DNA of 64,000 nt from Primulina eburnea (Eukaryota; Streptophyta; Magnoliopsida; Lamiales; Gesneriaceae). Under the pieces are notes generated by a model. It ran no database searches. It was given only the letters and a program-made list of their open reading frames with translations, and had not been told where the DNA came from. The position numbers and the translations under genes were made by a program. Positions 59,411 to 64,000 of the stretch are shown one piece after another. The stretch spans positions 4,402,001 to 4,466,000 of the forward strand of contig NC_133116.1 of NCBI RefSeq assembly GCF_022965805.1, given 5' to 3'. The stretch's first letter is position 1. Each line of letters opens with the position of its first letter.

Positions 59411-62400
59411 TTCCATAAATTGTGCACCGATTGTCTCATAACGTAGAGAAAGGCTGCTTTTTAGAAATTTTCATGACTCGCCACCGTTGACTTGCCCAAA
59501 TATCTGTCTGTTTGAACATTTTATTTTAACGTGGTGATTGGTTAGCCTGATTTTGTATGCTTTGTGAGTACGTGGATGGTTGTCGAATATTACATTTGAA
59601 AAGTGTACAGTGACATTGACTGTCAAATACTGTTGAGCAAATTTACAGAGGGTAGCCTGTTGGAATTCAATTTTTGAGAAAGTATATTTTTTGAGAGACA
59701 GGGAGACATTTTTTAAAGAACGCTCTGGAATTGTTTGTTTTTCCTTCATTTGGTTTCATAAAGTTTGATTGGCATTGTGGAACATTGTATTATTGAATTC
59801 GTGTCTTTCTGGTTCTGCAAGTAGATGTTGATGCAAAGTTTTACTTTTCAGGGAATTCTGCCATTGTCCAAGGGACTAAACAGCACTGATGTGTGGGTTA
59901 CTGTTCTCAGTAAGAAACTGGAAATGTGGTGGCCTTGGGTAGGTCAAACTTGGGATTTCAAGAGATTTTTCTTTACATTGTCATTAAGATATCACATTCT
60001 AACGCCCGAAAATTCAGTACACATAATCCGCATGCATGCAAATAATTTAAATTGCTTATTCATTTTATTTAATTGATTTTAAATGCTCAAATGATACATA
60101 ATATATGATTGAAGGTCTAATTGCATGATTAAATGATTAGATTGCATGATTTCATGAGAATTGAATATTATGACGCACCATTCAAATCATATAATGCTTG
60201 TTTTACGTATTTTTGCATGAAAAATAATGAGATACAAATCGCTTAACGTTTTGACGATTATTTTCAAAGTTTTGATGATTTTACGCTTGTTTGAGAATGT
60301 TATGATTCCTAAGGACATGCTGCCAATAGGATGTGTTTAAGGGACGGGAAAAGGGTTGTTTAGGGACAACGCGAAGGCTGGAACCAAGCGTGTCTGAGGA
60401 AGGTAGAGTCCTAGGGTTTCTAGGTTTTCACTCGTGGCTAAGGGATCGGGTAAAAAGGGGGCAGCAGCTTCAGGGCTCGGGCAGGGACCTGTGTTGGCAG
60501 GGATCGAGTCTGGCAGTTCACTCCCGATGGACATTATTTTCTGCATTAACTTGATAGCCAAAGTTTTAAAGATTTTGTTAATGATTTGAATTATAGATTT
60601 TTATGCTTTATTTTGAAGTTAGTGTTAATCATGTTAAATGGCTGACGTAGTATTTTGTTAATTGATGAGTTAGAGATTTTATGCACTTTAAATTTTAGAT
60701 GTTAAATTATTTTTGGATGTTGGGATGTTAAGTCATTTTAAATATGAATTTCGAATTTTATGTTTAAAAAAAATATAGTAGGATTTTAAAGTTAAAAGTA
60801 GTGGATGTCTCACATGTAGACTTTTTCTTGCATTTTGTTGTAGGTTGCTGAAGGGGATTTTCCTTTACGTGGATCCAAAGGGTATTTGTATCTTGCTTGT
60901 CAGTTTTATTGTCAAATCTACATTATCTGTAACTTAGCAATCGTTAACTCTTTTATCATTCTATCTCTTTCATCTGATTCATGTTCAGGAATGCCATATC
61001 TATCTATAAGGAACTTGATCCAACAAGTCGACTACTTCTTCTTAAAGCTATTTGTGAAGTTCGAGCTGATGTATGGATCACTTTTTTTTTTCTCTGAATG
61101 CATTTTTTTGCTCCTTTTGTATTCATAAAGTAGTTCTTGAGTGGATCTTTTTTCATATAATGATGCTTGTTGGGTAGTTTGGTTTTGTCCTATGAGTTCT
61201 GGGGAAAGAGTTATTTGTGAATATAAATTTTATGTTTGATTTGGTTTTGAAGAAATAGAATTGTTAGTGCACATGTAAAATCATATAAGAAGTTAAAATT
61301 TAAATAATTATAAAAGTATGAAATATTGTATTTTGGACTTAAATATAATACTGCAATAATAATTTTTTTTTCTGAAAATTCATGAAAAATTGAGATGAAA
61401 ATAATGGTTATCTTGGAGTTAAAAAGATGAAAAATATATATTGAGGAAATAAAACGAAAATGAATTAGAGTGGTTATAAGTTCTTTTGATCTTATATTAT
61501 CTCATGGTATTAATGCTACTGAACACAATTTATACCCAGCAACATGATGCTGTGTCTTATATCAATGAGACAATAAGAAGTGGTACTGAAGTTTCTACTT
61601 TTCGAAAGGAAAAGCTTGCGGGAGATGGAAATGGAATTGCATTCTGGTAACTTCTCTTGGAATTGTACTTTCGAAGAAGTTGATAATAGGGTGATTTTAC
61701 ATTTTTTTCCACTACAGGTATGAAGGAAATGAGATTATAGGTCATAGATTGTACAAAGAGGTCTGCTGCTTTGAAACCGCGCGAGTCAAAAGGAAGGGTG
61801 TCGTTCCAGCAATAATTTCTCTTTGGGAGACTATTGCTACTAACCTCGAAGAATTTCAAAATGTTGTGGTAAAACACTCTTACCATCACCAAAGATCCTC
61901 TTTACTGCTATTATATTTTACTTTTCTACTTTTGGATGGCAGGATGAATTTTCGTGTAGCAGAGTTCAATGGAAAGTTGCTTGTTCCGAGTCTATTAAAA
62001 CTGATGTTATTCCTGTTCTGAAAAGGCATTTGAAGGTTGGAAATCCAAGTTCTGTCCAATTAACTTCGTTTTATTTGCTCGAAGAAATGTATTCATCGTA
62101 TGCATTTAAACTATCCTTGTATTATTGTCGTTGACAGAAGAAACAGAGAGCTCTTCAGCTTCAAAGAGAACTGCAGAATGGTTTTCGAAATTCTGGAATA
62201 GCTCGTACTTGCCGCAATAACAGGCCTGTTGATTATAGATTTGGTATGATAATTGCACATATCACCAACTGGTAAAAGCTGCTTTACTGCTAAGGGTGTT
62301 ATCTTTATTTTATGCAGATAATTATGATAAAGCCATTAAAGAGGCTATAGAGTTCACCAAGTAAAGTCACTCAACTGTTCTACTTTTATCTGTTTTCTCA

Positions 62401-63113
62401 TTTGATAGCATTCTGTTGCGATTCTCTTAACAAGAACCGTGATTATATCTCTATGCTTCAACATTATGAATGCTATCTTGGAATTGGGAGTTGTCGATTG
62501 AAATTTTTATGTTTGAATTATTTTTGGTGACTGATATTCAGGGAAAATAATGGATAGTTACCGGATTTTGCAACTTTCGGTTGTTAAACGTTCACTTATT
62601 TTCTTGTTACTTTTTTGATCTCTCATAATCTTACGTTGTCATGCTTATTTCTTTACATATGTTAGCAAACGGAAGACAACTGAAGAACAAAAACCTGAAG
62701 AGAACAACAACCAGAGAGCGAAAAAGATAGCAACCACCTCAGATGGAGCTATCAATTCATATTCAAATTCAAGAAACAGCGAATCCACCGATAATGATCT
62801 CGAGAGAAGCAGTTGTCCATCAAGCAACAGCACTGATGATTCAAGTCAAGATGAGCATAGCAGTGCAAAGGAAGATGGTAACAATGCAAAAGGTGATGTA
62901 AATCAGGGACAACTTCGCTCTCAGAAACAGGGTATGAAAATAGCCCACAGGTCCGAACAATTGCGTTTCAGCAAGAGACTAGCTGGAATTCCAGGTCATA
63001 CACTTCAAGAAAGTATGATATTAGGTGCTATGAACAGGTTAAGGCAAAGGCCCTCGATCAATACTGCTGTCGACTCTGTGGTCGTTCCTGATTCAGAAGA
63101 GGAAGATTCATGA
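58898..63113 (+). CDS. DDT/WHIM-domain protein (DDR-type chromatin factor)
   Basis: About eleven exons joined in frame. Order: LDVDTERKKLRQRWELASVL, NFLK / VFKPVIGNDLKVSAEDIETA, NETLAQLHVMLLK / GILPLSKGLN, KKLEMWWPW / VAEGDFPLRGSKG, NAISIYKELDPTSRLLLLKA, ICEVRAD / QHDAVSYINETIRSGTEV, WYEGNEIIGHRLYKEV, LWETIATNLEEFQNVV, VIPVLKRHLK / KKQRALQLQRELQN, DNYDKAIKEAIEFT. The tail is hydrophilic, Ser/Asn-rich, with LRFSKRLAGIPGHT and an acidic end DSVVVPDSEEEDS. The helical N-terminal region is a DDT domain followed by a WHIM1-like segment (LDPTSRLLLLKAICEVR). In Arabidopsis, DDR-type proteins partner ISWI chromatin remodellers (CHR11/CHR17), so a nuclear chromatin role is inferred. The start ATG 58898 follows the divergent promoter; the in-frame ATG at 58907 is an alternative nearby. 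Confidence 0.88.
59357..59404. repeat. (AT)n microsatellite in an intron of the DDT gene
   Basis: About 24 uninterrupted AT units within the second intron. Confidence 0.93.
60000..60838. other. Long intron of the DDT gene with foreign-looking middle
   Basis: The part at about 60330-60560 is markedly richer in G and C than the rest of the intron (GGGACGGGAAAAGGG, GGGCTCGGGCAGGGACC) and resembles retrotransposon LTR sequence. No termini or duplication were found, so no element is called. Confidence 0.3.
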
Positions 63114-63690
63114 AGAAACACTGAGCACTCGTTATCTAATGGAGATTAGAAGTTTTGTACACGTTCAATTTTGCTGCAACTGAAGATTGAATCAAGTTTT
63201 GATGTGGCCATTCAAAATTGACACCAATATTTAGTGATTCAAATCTGTTCCTGTTGGAGTTTAAACCCGAATTATGTCTGTAACTATACATGTTATGCTG
63301 TTAGGATGATAACACAGCACTACTATGAAGCAAACTTGATTAAAATGACGCTAATTTTACCAAGAATTTTGATTGACATTGGCACTGTAATTTAATTTTT
63401 TTGGTCATGACACTTGACGTGCTATGTGCTTATAGTGTTCTTCTACAGGATGAGTGATAGCAATTTTATTATTTTAGAGATACCTAAAATTTTATTTTCT
63501 CCGGCAATATTTCTTTAATTAAATAATGATGATATGAATCATAATTTTTTTAATTCAAAAATCATTGACATTAAATAAGTGGAAATAAATGGTGGGACTA
63601 CTATTGGTTTATTGATGAAAAGGAAATGCGAAATTTGTAAATAAACCTTTAAGTGAATATAATAATTATACATTGTAAAATTGTGACGCA
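63114..63690. other. 3' flank of the DDT gene
   Basis: Probable 3' UTR and AT-rich spacer up to the tRNA gene. Nothing else supported. Confidence 0.4.
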
Positions 63691-63774
63691 GTCAGGATGG
63701 CCGAGTGGTCTAAGGCGCCAGACTCAAGTTCTGGTCCTCTAACGAGGTCGTGGGTTCAAATCCCACTTTTGACA
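63691..63774 (+). tRNA. tRNA-Leu (CAA), intronless
   Basis: GTCAGGA pairs with TTTTGAC (two G-U pairs), followed by discriminator A at 63774. The D arm contains the A box TGGCCGAGTGG, the anticodon arm is CCAGA-CTCAAGT-TCTGG with anticodon CAA at about 63724-63726, there is a long variable arm (TCCTCTAACGAGG), and the T arm holds the B box GGTTCAAATCC. The long variable arm is the mark of a class II tRNA. It lacks the intron present in some plant tRNA-Leu(CAA) genes. Confidence 0.95.
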
Positions 63775-64000
63775 TTTTGCCATGCCATTTCCCCAGCTTT
63801 TGCATGTTTTTTTTTTAAATTCCTGTGTGGTTTCGGTGAAAAGTTTTTAATTTTATTTATGATATATGTTTGAAAAGGGTTGTCACGTGAGCTTATTTTT
63901 ATTACATAATTTGTAATTACAATCAAGAACAACTGCTTTTGGAGTCCATTTTCTACCGAAGACTGATGAACAATCTTCGCTCAAGGAATTGTGGTGCTAG
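63775..64000. other. Terminal spacer
   Basis: A T-run at about 63808-63817 may serve RNA polymerase III termination. No gene is seen before the edge. Confidence 0.4.

Noticed and set aside
1..64000. CRISPR arrays, operons, riboswitches, bacterial-type systems
   Set aside because: The window is plant nuclear DNA; repeats found are transposons and microsatellites, with no regular spacer structure.

Overview
The window is nuclear DNA of a flowering plant. The evidence is genes split by many GT-AG introns, AT-rich spacers, plant-specific families (LRR-extensin, EG45/plant natriuretic peptide, boron transporter, SYP3-type syntaxin) and dense plant-type transposable elements. The proteins read like a eudicot, perhaps an asterid; the species cannot be fixed from sequence alone. 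All exon joins below were read by eye from splice sites and remembered family conservation. There was no transcript evidence or alignment.

Layout. 1-160 (-): N-terminus of a CDR1-like aspartic protease cut by the window edge. 586-758: short foldback MITE. 1463-2148 (-): small conserved plant protein with an apparent frameshift. 3250-6920 (-): complete BOR4-type boron transporter with a likely 5' leader exon near 8.3-8.6 kb. 9826-10017 (-): orphan terminal exon, not recognised. 13110-14224 (+): secreted EG45-domain protein. 14864-15418: hAT-type MITE with perfect target-site duplication. 17906-24137 (-): cytosolic chaperonin subunit CCT7 containing a GC-AG intron. 25645-26232 (-): broken N-terminal piece of a PP2A B' subunit. 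26998-28437: two DNA-transposon-derived elements. 29248-32466 (+): Golgi Qa-SNARE of the SYP31/32 type, with an alternating inverted-repeat cluster in its last intron. 34475-38420 (+): conserved nuclear-type protein gene that looks dead, with an LTR and a foldback element in its first intron, a frameshift, and a second foldback cluster (38421-39650) where its last exon should continue. 41787-43355 (-): single-exon LRR-extensin. 44436-58488 (-): aspartyl aminopeptidase whose introns hold a nearly full-length 5.9-kb LINE, a SINE and a decayed copia fragment. 58898-63113 (+): DDT/WHIM-domain chromatin protein sharing a 0.4-kb divergent promoter with the aminopeptidase. 63691-63774 (+): intronless tRNA-Leu(CAA).

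The host genes are unrelated housekeeping and cell-wall/transport genes and form no pathway. The most unusual content is the transposon layer. It comprises a recurrent family of hairpin-rich modules (GCGACGG and GCGGACGCTGCTC motifs) at 27.9, 36.2-37.4 and 38.4-39.6 kb, a three-copy MITE family with self-palindromic ends, and the antisense LINE inside an aminopeptidase intron. I found no CRISPR array, operon or clearly new enzymatic system.
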